Positions 24,462-33,337 of a stretch of DNA of 64,000 nt are shown here, piece by piece (the first letter of the stretch is position 1; every line of letters begins with the position of its first letter). Below the pieces are notes generated by a model that was given only the letters and a program-made list of their open reading frames with translations, was not told the DNA's origin and did no database searches. A program made the translations under genes and the position numbers. The DNA comes from Pseudofrankia sp. DC12 (lineage in GTDB: Bacteria > Actinomycetota > Actinomycetes > Frankiales > Frankiaceae), in NCBI RefSeq assembly GCF_000966285.1, contig NZ_KQ031391.1:2070640-2134639 (forward strand). Direction: 5' to 3'.

Positions 24462-25454
24462 TCAGGCTCGCCGCGGTCGTTTCGCCGCGGTGGCGAGCCC
24501 GGTCACGCTCGCGTCCACGCCGCCGTCATCCACGCCGTGGTCCGCTCCGGCGCCGCCGTCCACGACGCCGGCCGCGGCGCCCGCGTCCCGGACCAGCCGT
24601 TCGACGGGAGCGCCGGGCAGGCCGTAGCCCGCAGTGTCACCCGACTGACGCGCCGCGTCGTCGCCCGTCCTGACGGGCGGCGGCGGGGGAGCTCCCGCCG
24701 CCGACAGCCGGTACCCCACCCCACGCACCGTCTGGACGACGAACGGATCGCCGAGCTTCGCGCGCAGCGAGGCGACGTGAACCTCCAGGGTGCGCGAGGC
24801 CGACTGCACCGACGAGCCCCACACCTCGCTGATCAGCTGCTCGCGCCGGAAAACCACGCCCGGCGCCCGGGCCAGCTCGGCGAGCAGGTCGAACTCCTTG
24901 CGGGTCAGCGCGAGCACCCGCCCGTCGCCGGCGGTCACCTCCCGGCTGTCCAGGTGGATGCGCAGGCCACGGGTCTCGACCACGCGGCCCACAGCCGTGG
25001 CGGCGTTCGGGAGGTCGCCGACGCCGTCCCCCGCGAGCCCGTCCGCCCGGCCGCCGCCGGCCGAACCGGCCTCCCCGTCGGCGGCGGCGAGCGGGTCCGG
25101 CCGGGAGCGGCGGACGACCGCGTGGATGCGGGCGATCAGCTCCCGCAGGTCGTAGGGCTTGACGATGTAGTCGTCGGCACCGAGGTAGAGGCCGTGGATG
25201 CGGGCCGAGAGGTCGGCGCGGGCCGTCACCATGATCACCGGCGTGTTGGACACCTTGCGGATCCGGCCGCACACCTCGAACCCGTCCCGGTCGGGCAGGC
25301 CCAGGTCGAGCAGCACCAGGTCGGGCCGGGTGTGCATCAGGTCCAGCGCGCGGGCGGCGGTCCTGGCTCGCACGATGTCGAAGCCGTGGCGACCGAGCAC
25401 GCCGGACAGGGCCGCGGCGACCCGGTCGTCGTCCTCCACGATCAACAGCCGCAT
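24462..25454 (-). CDS. OmpR-family response regulator
   Basis: A 330-residue regulator. The receiver has the acidic pocket VEDDDR, the phospho-acceptor Asp in LVLLDLGLPD (about 52), Thr in MVTARADLS and Lys in DYIVKPYDL. An unusually long Gly/Ala-rich linker (about 120-155) leads to a winged-helix DNA-binding domain, LTRKEFDLLAELARAPG through LRAKLGDPFVVQTVRGVGYR. A tail of roughly 95 residues, rich in Gly, Ala and Asp, follows the winged helix and is atypical for OmpR proteins. The ATG at 25454 has ggga 6-7 bases upstream; a GTG at 25460 is too close to that box. It is the first gene of the RR-HK-TAXI operon. Confidence 0.93.
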   Translation of the reverse strand: MRLLIVEDDDRVAAALSGVLGRHGFDIVRARTAARALDLMHTRPDLVLLDLGLPDRDGFEVCGRIRKVSNTPVIMVTARADLSARIHGLYLGADDYIVKPYDLRELIARIHAVVRRSRPDPLAAADGEAGSAGGGRADGLAGDGVGDLPNAATAVGRVVETRGLRIHLDSREVTAGDGRVLALTRKEFDLLAELARAPGVVFRREQLISEVWGSSVQSASRTLEVHVASLRAKLGDPFVVQTVRGVGYRLSAAGAPPPPPVRTGDDAARQSGDTAGYGLPGAPVERLVRDAGAAAGVVDGGAGADHGVDDGGVDASVTGLATAAKRPRRA

Positions 25455-25777
25455 GGGCACTCCCGTCCGGCTGCGACGCGCCCTCGTGGCGCGGTCAACC
25501 TCCTGGCATCACCCCACCGGCCGACCCACCGTCGCGCCGCCCGTCTCGCCCGACAAGCTAGCACTCCGGCCCGGTCCGCTCCGGATCGCCCAAATTTCAC
25601 GCACAGTTCCCACGCCCTGAGTGGTCAACCGGCTCCACACTGAGCGACCCGAGTACTACCTGCCCGCCGACCACCTGCGCACACCGGTGCCCCGCACCCG
25701 GCAACGCCCATGCGACCAGCCCACCGAGAGCTGGTGGGCCTGGAATCAGGGCTGGCCCGTGATCCACAAGGTGAACG
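25455..25777. other. Promoter region of the RR-HK-TAXI operon
   Basis: About 320 bases with no credible gene. It presumably carries the promoter of the minus-strand response regulator operon. No repeat resembling an OmpR-type direct repeat was recognised by eye. Confidence 0.35.
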
Positions 25778-25948
25778 TCAGGTGCCGGGGGCAGCCAGGG
25801 GCGCGTCGGCGGCGAACGGGCCTCGGCGGCGAGGGCGCGGGGTGGTGGAGCGGGCGGTGGGGACGGTGGCCGACAGGAAGGCCGCCAGCAGGCACAGGAA
25901 GGCCGCGCCTTACCAGGCCGCGGTGTAGTGGGCGCCCCCGGCTGCTCG
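25778..25948 (-). pseudogene. C-terminal remnant of an MFS transporter
   Basis: Minus-strand reading gives RAAGGAHYTAAW, an in-frame TAA, then GAAFLCLLAAFLSATVPTA and a Pro/Arg-rich hydrophilic tail ending in TGA. This is the loop, last transmembrane helix and cytoplasmic tail typical of major facilitator exporters. It abuts the stop codon of the LLM oxidoreductase gene, as if a deletion had removed the rest of the transporter. Confidence 0.45.
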
Positions 25949-25950
25949 CC

Positions 25951-26823
25951 TTAGAGGTCGGTTATCTGTGGGATCACCTGCGAGCCGATGATCTCCAGCG
26001 GCCGGATCTTCGAGACGTCGACCACCCGGCCGATGACCTCCTGGATCCCGAGGGAGGCGAGCCGCTCCAGCTCGGCGAGGATCGCGCCGACGTTCTGGCC
26101 GTCCTCGCCCGGGTCGAACTCGAAGTACGACGTCTTGGTGATCTCGTCGTAGTCCCGGCCCTCGCGCTCGCAGTGCGCGCGCAGCACGTCGAGCTTGTGG
26201 GCGAGGTCCGGGCCGGCGAAGAGGTTGCAGGCCTGGGCGTACTTGGCCACCAGCCGCAGCGTCTTCTTCTCACCGCCACCACCGATCATGATCGGCGGGT
26301 GCGGGCGGGTGAGGTTCTGCGGGGAGTTCAACGGGCGGCCGAGCTGGTAGTGCGTGCCGGTGTAGGGGCTGTCGTCGTCGGACCACATCTTCAGGCAGAT
26401 CTGGAGGGTCTCCTCCAGCCGCTCGAACCGCTCGGAGACCGGTGGGAACGGGATGCCGAGGGCCGTGGACTCCTCGTCGTTCCAGGCCGCGCCGACGCCG
26501 AGCCAGGCCCGGCCGCCGGACAGCACGTCCAGCGTCGTGATCGTCTTCGCCAGCACGCCGGGATGGCGGTAGACGGCGCCGGTCACCAGGGTGAGCAGCT
26601 TGACCCGCTCGGTGACCGCGGCCAGGTAGCCCAGCGTGGTGTACGCCTCGAGCATGTCGTTCTCGGATGGTCCGACGAACGCGATCTGGAAGAAGTGATC
26701 CATCACGGCGAGCTTGTCGAAGCCGGCCGCGTCGGCCGTCCTGGCAATCTCAGTGAGGTCGGCGCCGAGGCGCGCCGGGCCGCCGGCCCAGGTGAAGTCG
26801 GGAATCTGGAGTCCAATTCGCAC
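25951..26823 (-). CDS. LLM-class (luciferase-like) F420-dependent oxidoreductase
   Basis: A 290-residue TIM-barrel enzyme beginning VRIGLQIPDFTWAGGPARLG. Family features include FDKLAVMDHFFQ, the VTGAVYRHPGVLAKTITTLD strand, LDVLSGGRAWLGVGAAWN, and HPPIMIGGGGEKKTLRLVA. This subgroup of actinobacterial proteins is usually annotated as F420-dependent; FMN cannot be excluded from sequence. I chose the GTG at 26823 because the conserved N-terminal strand starts there and gggaaggg lies about 9 bases upstream; the upstream extension to 26877 has no family similarity. The substrate is unknown. The 3' neighbour is the remnant of a transporter gene. Confidence 0.93.
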   Translation of the reverse strand: MRIGLQIPDFTWAGGPARLGADLTEIARTADAAGFDKLAVMDHFFQIAFVGPSENDMLEAYTTLGYLAAVTERVKLLTLVTGAVYRHPGVLAKTITTLDVLSGGRAWLGVGAAWNDEESTALGIPFPPVSERFERLEETLQICLKMWSDDDSPYTGTHYQLGRPLNSPQNLTRPHPPIMIGGGGEKKTLRLVAKYAQACNLFAGPDLAHKLDVLRAHCEREGRDYDEITKTSYFEFDPGEDGQNVGAILAELERLASLGIQEVIGRVVDVSKIRPLEIIGSQVIPQITDL

Positions 26824-27560
26824 CGCGCGTGGCCCTTCCCATCGGTTGCGACCTAAGTCGCTGGTTGAGTAACGCACCTCACCGAGTACGCACGAGCAAT
26901 ACGAAATCGGTCACTCGGGGTACTCGGCAAAGAACACCGTGAACAACTCGCGGAATTACCACGGGCCGCGGCCGGCGGTGCGCACGGCCCACACCGCGCT
27001 GTGTCGTGACCAGAGGCCGCAACGGGAGGTCGAGTCGCGGTGCGGCGGGCGCCCTGCGCAGGCAGGCGCCTTGGTGGGCCGAGAGTCGTGGTGAGGCGGG
27101 TGTCGGGGTGAGGCGGGTGTCGGGGTGAGGCGGGTGTCGGGGTGAGGCGAGTGTCGGGGTGAGATGGGTGTCGCGACGAGGTCGTGTCGCGACGGGACGA
27201 TCCGGCCGCGTTACGTGGTCCCTGCTCCCAACCTATGCCGCGGCGGGCGCCGATGGGACGCCGCGGCCCCGCCGGTGCGGCCGCGTGAACGGCGCGTGGT
27301 TCAGTCCAAGAAGACCGATCCCAACACCGGCACAGACCGGTGTCGCCAGAGAACACCGGCGGCTTGGAACGAATCTGAATGGGCGACAATTAGGGCATGT
27401 CGAACCCGGTCCGCCAGCAGGTCCAGCGCCACGTCACGGGCGCCGGCGCAAGGACCGGTGCTCGCGGGCCAGGCCGACGTCCTGGCCCGCTCACGCCACG
27501 CCGTCCACTGGGCGCCGGCTGGCGGCGCGACCGGAACGCGGGCGACGGCGAGCACCCCGC
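26824..27560. other. Long intergenic stretch with tandem repeats
   Basis: About 740 bases between the divergent LLM and GGDEF-EAL genes. Apart from a 17-base tandem array (27091-27175), nothing was recognised. A frame open from 27159 into the GGDEF-EAL gene has arginine/proline-rich shadow composition before 27561 and is not taken as coding. Confidence 0.45.
27091..27175. repeat. Five 17-base tandem repeats
   Basis: GTGAGGCGGGTGTCGGG is repeated head to tail: three perfect copies, one with one change (27142-27158) and one with several (27159-27175). It is intergenic, about 390 bases upstream of the GGDEF-EAL start. There are no spacers, so it is not a CRISPR array; it is a minisatellite-like array likely to vary in copy number. 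Confidence 0.9.
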
Positions 27561-29852
27561 ATGATCCCCGTCGGGCCCCCGTCGCGCAGGTACCGGCTGA
27601 TCCGGGTCGCCCAGCTGCTCATGGTCCTGACGGCCGGGCTGCTGGCCGTCGCCTCCTTCGCCGGGTGGTCGGCCCTGAAGACGGTCGCCTGGCCACTGCG
27701 CGACACCTTCACCCTGGCCGCTTCCGGGTTCTGTGTGGCCCGCGCGGTACTGGTCCGCGGCGACCGGCTGCCCTGGGCGATCCTCGGCGGCGGCCTCGCC
27801 TGTTACGGCGCCGCCACGCTGGCCTTCAGCCTCACCCAGCACCTGCACGACGGCCAGCAGCTGACGATGGCCCCCTCGGTCGCGGACATCGGCTGGCTCG
27901 CCTTCTACCCCGCCTGCTACGCCTCGGTCGTACTCCTGCTGCGCCACCGGGTGCTGCGGCTGCCGCTGAGCATGCTGCTCGACAGCCTGGTCGGGCTGCT
28001 CGGGTTCGCCGCGCTCACCGGCGCGCTCAAGGAGGCGGTGGAGCACCACGACCCGGCGCTCAGCTCGGGCCAGGTCGTGGTCGCGCTGATCTACCCGCTC
28101 GCCGACCTGCTGCTGGTGCTGCTGGTGGTGAGCGTCTTCGGCGTCCTGGGCCGGCGGGCTGGGCGGGTGTGGTGGCTGCTCGGCTGCGGCCTGCTGTGCT
28201 TCGCCGCCGCCGACTCGACGATGGCATCGAAGGCGACAGTCTCCGGCGGCTTCTCCCCCGGCGGGCCGCCGGACACCTTCTGGGCGCTGTCCGCGCTGAT
28301 GCTGACCTTCGCGGCCTGGCAACGCCAGCCGCGGGCGCCCAGGGTGCGGGCCACCGGCTGGGCCATCATGATCGTCCCGTCGGTGCTCACGCTCACCGCG
28401 ATCGGCATCCTGGTGGCCGGGGCGACCGAACAGCTGCCGCTGTATGCGGTGGTTCTCGCCGCGGCGACGCTCGTCACCGGCCTCGGCCGCGCGGCGTTCA
28501 GCCTGCGCGAGGTCCAGCGGCTGGCCGAGTCGAAGGAGCAGGCCCACACAGACCACCTGACCCAGCAGCTCAACCGGCGCGGCCTGGACGAGCGGCTGCG
28601 CGCGGCGATCGCCGGGGCGGACACCAGCGGCCGCCCGCTCGCCCTGCTGCTGCTCGACCTCGATCGGTTCAAGCTGGTCAACGACTCGCTCGGCCACCGC
28701 GTCGGCGACCAGCTGCTCGCCGAGGTCAGCGCCCGGATCGCCCTGGCGCTGCGCCCCGGGGACACGCTCGCCCGGCTCGGCGGGGACGAGTTCGCCGTGC
28801 TGCTGGAGCGGACCGACAGCGTCGGCGCCCAGCTGGTCGCGGACCGGGTGCGCGCGGCGCTGGCCGACGTCTTCCGGGTCGACGTGCTGACGGTGGCGGT
28901 CACGGCCAGCATCGGCACCGCCATCTACCCGGAACAGGCGGCGAACGCCGACGAGCTGCTCGCCCGGGCCGACATCGCGATGTACACGGCCAAGCGGCAT
29001 CACACCGGCGTCGAGCACTTCGACCCCAGGGAGGCGCTCGACCCGCTGCTCGAGTTCACGATGACCGAGTCGCTGCGGGTCGGCATCGGGGAGCATCAGA
29101 TCGAGGCCCACTACCAGCCGAAGGTGGAGATCGCCACCGGCCGCGTCCGTTCGGTGGAGGCCCTGGCGCGCTGGCGCCACCCGGAGCGCGGCCTGCTCAC
29201 CCCGGCGTCGTTCGTGCCGTTGGCCGAGCACGCGGGGCTGATGAGCTCGCTGACCAACGCCGTCCTGGAACGGGCCTGCACCCAGCTGGCGTACTGGCGG
29301 GAGATCGGCCTGGACGTCACGGCGGCGGTCAACATCTCCGCCACCGACCTGCTCGACGCCGCGTTCCCCGATCACGTCGAGGGCCTGCTCGCCCGCCACG
29401 GCCTGGCCGCCGACGCCCTGGAGCTGGAGCTGACCGAGACGACGCTGATGCTCGACCGGACCCGCGCCGCCGCCGTCCTGCGCCAGCTGCACGACCAGGG
29501 TGTCCGCATCGCGCTCGACGACTACGGCACCGGCTACTCGACGCTCGGCTACCTGGGCGGCGACTTCCCCGTCGACGTGCTCAAGCTGGACCGGTCGTTC
29601 GTCAGCCGGCTGGAGTGCGACGACGTGGCCCGCAAGATCGTCAGCTCGACCATCGACCTCGCGCATCAGCTCGGGCTGCGGGTGGTCGCCGAAGGCGTCG
29701 AGACAGGGCGGGCGCTCGACCTGTTGCGCGAGTTCGGCTGCGACCTCGCGCAGGGCTTCCTGATCGGCGAGCCGAGCCCGGCCGTCGACATCACGGCGCT
29801 GCTCTCGGCCGTCCCGGGCCGGGCCGGCGAACCGCCGGCCGCGCACCGGTGA
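27561..29852 (+). CDS. Membrane GGDEF-EAL protein (c-di-GMP turnover)
   Basis: A 763-residue protein. Residues 1-300 hold about eight hydrophobic segments, a membrane sensor with no named domain. The GGDEF domain follows, with HTDHLTQQLNRRGL, LLLLDLDRFKLVNDSLGH and an intact active site LARLGGDEFAVLLE; no RxxD inhibitory site is obvious just before it. The EAL domain has VRSVEALARWRHPERG, VNISATDLLD, LELELTETTLM, DDYGTGYS and KLDRSFV, so the catalytic residues look complete. It could both make and break cyclic di-GMP. The ATG at 27561 lacks a strong ribosome site but begins a good hydrophobic N-terminus. Its stop overlaps the start of aat by four bases. Confidence 0.92.
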   Translation: MIPVGPPSRRYRLIRVAQLLMVLTAGLLAVASFAGWSALKTVAWPLRDTFTLAASGFCVARAVLVRGDRLPWAILGGGLACYGAATLAFSLTQHLHDGQQLTMAPSVADIGWLAFYPACYASVVLLLRHRVLRLPLSMLLDSLVGLLGFAALTGALKEAVEHHDPALSSGQVVVALIYPLADLLLVLLVVSVFGVLGRRAGRVWWLLGCGLLCFAAADSTMASKATVSGGFSPGGPPDTFWALSALMLTFAAWQRQPRAPRVRATGWAIMIVPSVLTLTAIGILVAGATEQLPLYAVVLAAATLVTGLGRAAFSLREVQRLAESKEQAHTDHLTQQLNRRGLDERLRAAIAGADTSGRPLALLLLDLDRFKLVNDSLGHRVGDQLLAEVSARIALALRPGDTLARLGGDEFAVLLERTDSVGAQLVADRVRAALADVFRVDVLTVAVTASIGTAIYPEQAANADELLARADIAMYTAKRHHTGVEHFDPREALDPLLEFTMTESLRVGIGEHQIEAHYQPKVEIATGRVRSVEALARWRHPERGLLTPASFVPLAEHAGLMSSLTNAVLERACTQLAYWREIGLDVTAAVNISATDLLDAAFPDHVEGLLARHGLAADALELELTETTLMLDRTRAAAVLRQLHDQGVRIALDDYGTGYSTLGYLGGDFPVDVLKLDRSFVSRLECDDVARKIVSSTIDLAHQLGLRVVAEGVETGRALDLLREFGCDLAQGFLIGEPSPAVDITALLSAVPGRAGEPPAAHR

Positions 29853-30631
29853 CGCTGACCGCGCGGCCCAGCCCGCCTGGCCCGAGCTGGTGGGACACGT
29901 TGCCTCTGACGACGGGCCCGTCGGACGGCCCGGTCGTCATCGGCGGCGGTGCCACCCCGGCGGCGCTGATCGGTGCGTACCGGGCCGGCGTCTTCCCGTG
30001 GCCGCTCCCGCCGCCGAGCGAGGACCTACCGCCCGGAGTGCCGCCGCGGCTCACGCAGCTGCTGCGCCGGCGGCACCGGATGCCCGAGCTGCCGTGGTGG
30101 TGCCCCGACCCGCGAGCCGTGATCCCCGCCGGGACGGTACGGGCGAGCCGCTCGCTGCGCCGCCGGGCCCGGTCGTGTGGCTGGACGACGACGCTCGACC
30201 GCCGGTTCGACGAGGTGGTGGAACGCTGCCGGCGGACCGGGGCCGAGGTCTGGATCACCGACGAGCTGCGCGCCGGCTACGCGCGGCTGCACGCGCTCGG
30301 CTGGGCGCACAGCCTGGAGGTCTGGGACGGCGACGAGCTCGTCGGCGGGGTGTTCGGCATCCTCGTCGGCGGGGTCTGCGTCGGCGAGTCGATGTTCCAC
30401 GCCCGCACCGACGCGTCCAAGGTCGCCCTGCTCGACCTGGACGCCCGGTTCGCCGCCGCCGGTGGGCGGCTGCACGACGTCCAGCTGGCCACCGACCACC
30501 TGCGCACCCTCGGCGCCGTCGAGATCGCCCGGGCCGACTACCTCGCGGCCCTGCGCACCGTCCGCGACGACGACATCCGCCTGGTCAGTGACCGGCTCCC
30601 CGTCAGCCGGCTGGCCGCCGCCGACGGCTGA
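29849..30631 (+). CDS. aat: Leucyl/phenylalanyl-tRNA-protein transferase
   Basis: A 260-residue Aat enzyme, which adds Leu or Phe to proteins with N-terminal Arg or Lys and so feeds them to the Clp N-end-rule pathway. Diagnostic stretches are YRAGVFPWPLPP, LPWWCPDPRAVIP, WITDELRAGYARLHALGWAH, SLEVWDGDELVGGVFGI and CVGESMFHARTDASKVAL. It starts with GTG at 29849 in a GTGA overlap with the stop of the GGDEF-EAL gene, so the two are translated together. Length fits the family. The coupling with cyclic di-GMP turnover is unusual and functionally unexplained. Confidence 0.95.
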   Translation: MTLTARPSPPGPSWWDTLPLTTGPSDGPVVIGGGATPAALIGAYRAGVFPWPLPPPSEDLPPGVPPRLTQLLRRRHRMPELPWWCPDPRAVIPAGTVRASRSLRRRARSCGWTTTLDRRFDEVVERCRRTGAEVWITDELRAGYARLHALGWAHSLEVWDGDELVGGVFGILVGGVCVGESMFHARTDASKVALLDLDARFAAAGGRLHDVQLATDHLRTLGAVEIARADYLAALRTVRDDDIRLVSDRLPVSRLAAADG

Positions 30632-30726
30632 CGCCCTCCCGCGAGGCGACCACGGAAACGATCATGTCGGCGGCGCGAGGCAGCCGGCCACGAACCGGGC
30701 ACAGAAGCGGTGTTATCGTCGCCCGC

Positions 30727-31575
30727 ATGCCTGAGACGGTGCCCGTTGCATGGTCCGGCGCGGCTTCGGCCGCCCCGGTCGAGGAGGCCGGCGCCGCCGC
30801 CGAGCTGAAGACCCAGGTAGCGCCGGAGGACCCGCCGGTCGTCGCGCTGCCATACCCCGGCTGGGGCCTGCAGCGCTCGGCCAAGCTCCTGTTGGCCCAC
30901 CGCAAGGAGCCGGTGGACCCGGCCGGCTTCTACTCCCTGATCGCGGCCGACTCGGTCCGCCAGCTGGAGCGGTACACGTCGATCGCCGGCAAGCTCGTCC
31001 TCGACGTCGGCGGCGGCCCTGGCTACTTCCGGTCGGCCTTCATGGCCGCCGGTGCCCGCTACTACTGGGTCGAGCCCGACGTGTCCGAGATGGGCGCGGC
31101 CGGCATCGAGGTCCCGGGGCGGGTCCGCGGCAGCGCGCTGGAGATGCCGTTCCGCACCGGCTCGATCGACCTGACCTACACGTCCAACGTGCTCGAGCAC
31201 GTCCCGGACCCGTGGAAGATGTGCGGCGAGCTGGTCCGGATCACCAAGCCGGGCGGGCTGATCTTCCTGAGCTACACCTCGTGGCTGTCGCCCTGGGGTG
31301 GGCACGAGACCGCGCCCTGGCACTACCTCGGCGGCCACCGCGCCGCGGCCCGGTTCGAGCGCCTGCGCGGCCACCCGCCGAAGAACGTCTACGGCAGCAG
31401 CCTGTTCCCGGTCTACGTCACCGACGCCCTCGCGTGGGCGAAGACCCGGATGGATGTCGAGATCGTCGACGCGATGCCGCGCTACCTGCCCGACTGGGGC
31501 CGGGCGATCCTGCGCATCCCGGGCCTGCGCGAGATCGTCACCTGGAACCTGGCGATGATCCTCCGCAAGAAGTAA
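30727..31575 (+). CDS. Class I SAM-dependent methyltransferase, Rv0224c-like
   Basis: A 282-residue methyltransferase. Motif I is KLVLDVGGGPGYFRSAF, the acidic strand-2 residue is in YWVEPDVSEM, and motif IV is YTSNVLEHVPDPWKM. Further on, PWGGHETAPWHYLGGHRAA and KNVYGSSLFPV match what I remember of Mycobacterium tuberculosis Rv0224c, which lies in the same chromosomal neighbourhood as aftD in that species. The substrate is unknown; a cell-envelope glycan or lipid is plausible from the aftD context. The ATG at 30727 is used; the upstream frame to 30664 is less likely. It is convergent with the lipoprotein gene, with a terminator hairpin between. Confidence 0.88.
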   Translation: MPETVPVAWSGAASAAPVEEAGAAAELKTQVAPEDPPVVALPYPGWGLQRSAKLLLAHRKEPVDPAGFYSLIAADSVRQLERYTSIAGKLVLDVGGGPGYFRSAFMAAGARYYWVEPDVSEMGAAGIEVPGRVRGSALEMPFRTGSIDLTYTSNVLEHVPDPWKMCGELVRITKPGGLIFLSYTSWLSPWGGHETAPWHYLGGHRAAARFERLRGHPPKNVYGSSLFPVYVTDALAWAKTRMDVEIVDAMPRYLPDWGRAILRIPGLREIVTWNLAMILRKK

Positions 31576-31579
31576 GGCA

Positions 31580-31613
31580 GGCGCTTCGCGCCAGCCTTCG
31601 GGCGCGAAGCGCC
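31580..31613. terminator. Hairpin terminator between convergent genes
   Basis: Perfect 13-base arms GGCGCTTCGCGCC and GGCGCGAAGCGCC enclose an 8-base loop, five bases after the methyltransferase stop. No T-run follows, as is common in high-GC actinomycetes. It may serve the plus-strand gene and, read backwards, the convergent lipoprotein gene. Confidence 0.75.
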
Positions 31614-31714
31614 CTCAAACGCCTGCGGTTGGCCGATGTGGACGCGTGGGGCCACGCCTGCCCGTGGGCAGCACCTGGGTCGCGTTGGCGGTTCGTCGCA
31701 GACTCGCCCCCGGG

Positions 31715-33337
31715 TCAGGAAGCGAGCAGGACTCGCAGGTCGACCCGGGCCAGCCACTGGTCGAGCCGGAACGGCTTGTACGGCCATTTGAGGCCGTCGA
31801 GCACCAGCTGGTTGACCGGCAGCCAGAGGATCCGGCGGTCGGCGTCGACGGCGCCGCGGCGCACCCCGACGTACCACTTCGACGACTCGCGCAGCTTGGC
31901 GAGGCCCAGGTCGACCGAGGCCGCGATCGTGAAGGTCATCTGGTCGCCCGAGCCGGCCGGGCGCACCGCCTGGAGCAATCCGCCAACCGCGACGGCGAGG
32001 ACGACGCCGGTCGCCGGGTCGATGGTCAGGCTGCGCACCAGCCCCCCACGATCCGTCCCGGACACCAGGTAGTCGGGGGCGCACTCGACGCCGAAGGTCT
32101 GGGTCCAGTCACCGACGGCGGGCGCCCGGCGTACCAGACCACGCTCGCTGCCCAGCTTGGGATAGACGGCCATCGTGGCGGCGCTCAGCCCGTCGGCCTT
32201 CGTCCGCGCCACGTACAGGTTCCCGGCGTCGTCGAAGCAGGCGGTCTCCATCCGGGAGCCGTCCTGCACGGCGCGCACCGCCCCGCTGCGCGGGACGATC
32301 TGCCCGGCCGAGGCCGAGTACGAGAACTCCTGGATCGGGAACGGCTGAGTCTTGTGGTCACCGTCCCGGCAGTCGCTGATGAGCACGAACCGCTCGTCGT
32401 CGAGCTCGCTGGTCGGGTCGGCCGCGACCTCGCGGGGGTTCACCACCACCGGCACGCCCAGCGGCTGCGTCGGCGGGTACTGCCACCAGGCTTTGAGCCG
32501 GCCGTCCAGATCGAGCACAGCCAGCGCACCGGAGTCGGTCCCGCCGCGGGGGTCGCCGAAGTACTGGGCCACCACGACGTGCCCGGAGCGGGGCAGCCGG
32601 GCGAGCGAGACCGGGCCTCGGGGCGTCCGCGGCGCCGGGCTGACCTGGGGGTAGGCCTGGGTGGCGGTCCACGGCTCGGCGCGGCCGGCAAGCTCGTCGG
32701 CGGTCCAGGACAGCGTTCGTTCGTACCGCCACCCTTCGGTGCCCAGCACCAGCTGCCCGACGGACGGGTACTGGCCCGACGTCCGGGTGTCCCAGCCGTG
32801 GAACGGCAGCGCGGAGACGAAGAGCACGCGCGGTGTGCCCCCGGGGTCGGACACGACGAGCACGTCGCTGACGTCGGCGCCGCCGATCCCCCGGAAGTTG
32901 CGGTCGGTGCTCGCCGTCGTGGTCTGGCCCGTGGTCGTCGGGATGACCATCCGGGTGAACTGCCGCGCGGACGGGGTGAAGACACCGATCTCCATGTCGT
33001 TGCTGGTCGGCCGCGCCTGGTCGTCGCTGAACGGGGTCGTGCCGACGAACACCGAGCCGTCGCCGGCGACGGTCGACATGAAGGCCGCCTGCCCGGCCCC
33101 GAAGCGCAGCTCGGGCACCTCGACCAGGGTCGTCGACGGATAGCCCTTCAGGCCGTCGAGTGACCCCGGGGCGCCGAAGACGGTCGTCAGCGGTGGCCCC
33201 CCGCTCGGCGCCGGGGCCGGCGGGCCGCCCGGCTCGTCGCAGGCCACCGCGGCACCGACGGACGCGACAGTGAGGCCGGCGGCACCGATGAGCTGCCGGC
33301 GGGTCAGGCCCCGGCGCCCCGTGGTCCGTTGGATCAC
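31715..33337 (-). CDS. Tat-exported lipoprotein, unknown function, coupled to aftD
   Basis: A 540-residue exported protein. The N-terminus has a twin-arginine motif in RRGLTRRQLIG, a hydrophobic stretch GAAGLTVASVGAAVA and a lipobox ending at Cys 33 (AVAC), so it should be Tat-translocated and lipidated. The mature part is beta-rich with repeated Gly/Asp-containing strand turns (AVLDLDGRLKAWWQYPPT, CFDDAGNLYVARTKADG), suggestive of a beta-propeller, but I do not recognise the family. It starts with GTG at 33337 in a four-base GTGA overlap with the aftD stop, so it is translated with aftD and probably acts in the same envelope glycan process. Confidence 0.8.
   Translation of the reverse strand: MIQRTTGRRGLTRRQLIGAAGLTVASVGAAVACDEPGGPPAPAPSGGPPLTTVFGAPGSLDGLKGYPSTTLVEVPELRFGAGQAAFMSTVAGDGSVFVGTTPFSDDQARPTSNDMEIGVFTPSARQFTRMVIPTTTGQTTTASTDRNFRGIGGADVSDVLVVSDPGGTPRVLFVSALPFHGWDTRTSGQYPSVGQLVLGTEGWRYERTLSWTADELAGRAEPWTATQAYPQVSPAPRTPRGPVSLARLPRSGHVVVAQYFGDPRGGTDSGALAVLDLDGRLKAWWQYPPTQPLGVPVVVNPREVAADPTSELDDERFVLISDCRDGDHKTQPFPIQEFSYSASAGQIVPRSGAVRAVQDGSRMETACFDDAGNLYVARTKADGLSAATMAVYPKLGSERGLVRRAPAVGDWTQTFGVECAPDYLVSGTDRGGLVRSLTIDPATGVVLAVAVGGLLQAVRPAGSGDQMTFTIAASVDLGLAKLRESSKWYVGVRRGAVDADRRILWLPVNQLVLDGLKWPYKPFRLDQWLARVDLRVLLAS

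Noticed and set aside
27091-27175. Possible CRISPR array
   Set aside because: Repeats are contiguous, 17 bases long, without spacers, and no cas genes are present.
27159-27560. N-terminal extension of the GGDEF-EAL protein
   Set aside because: The in-frame extension begins inside a tandem repeat and is Arg/Pro-rich; the membrane domain begins at ATG 27561.
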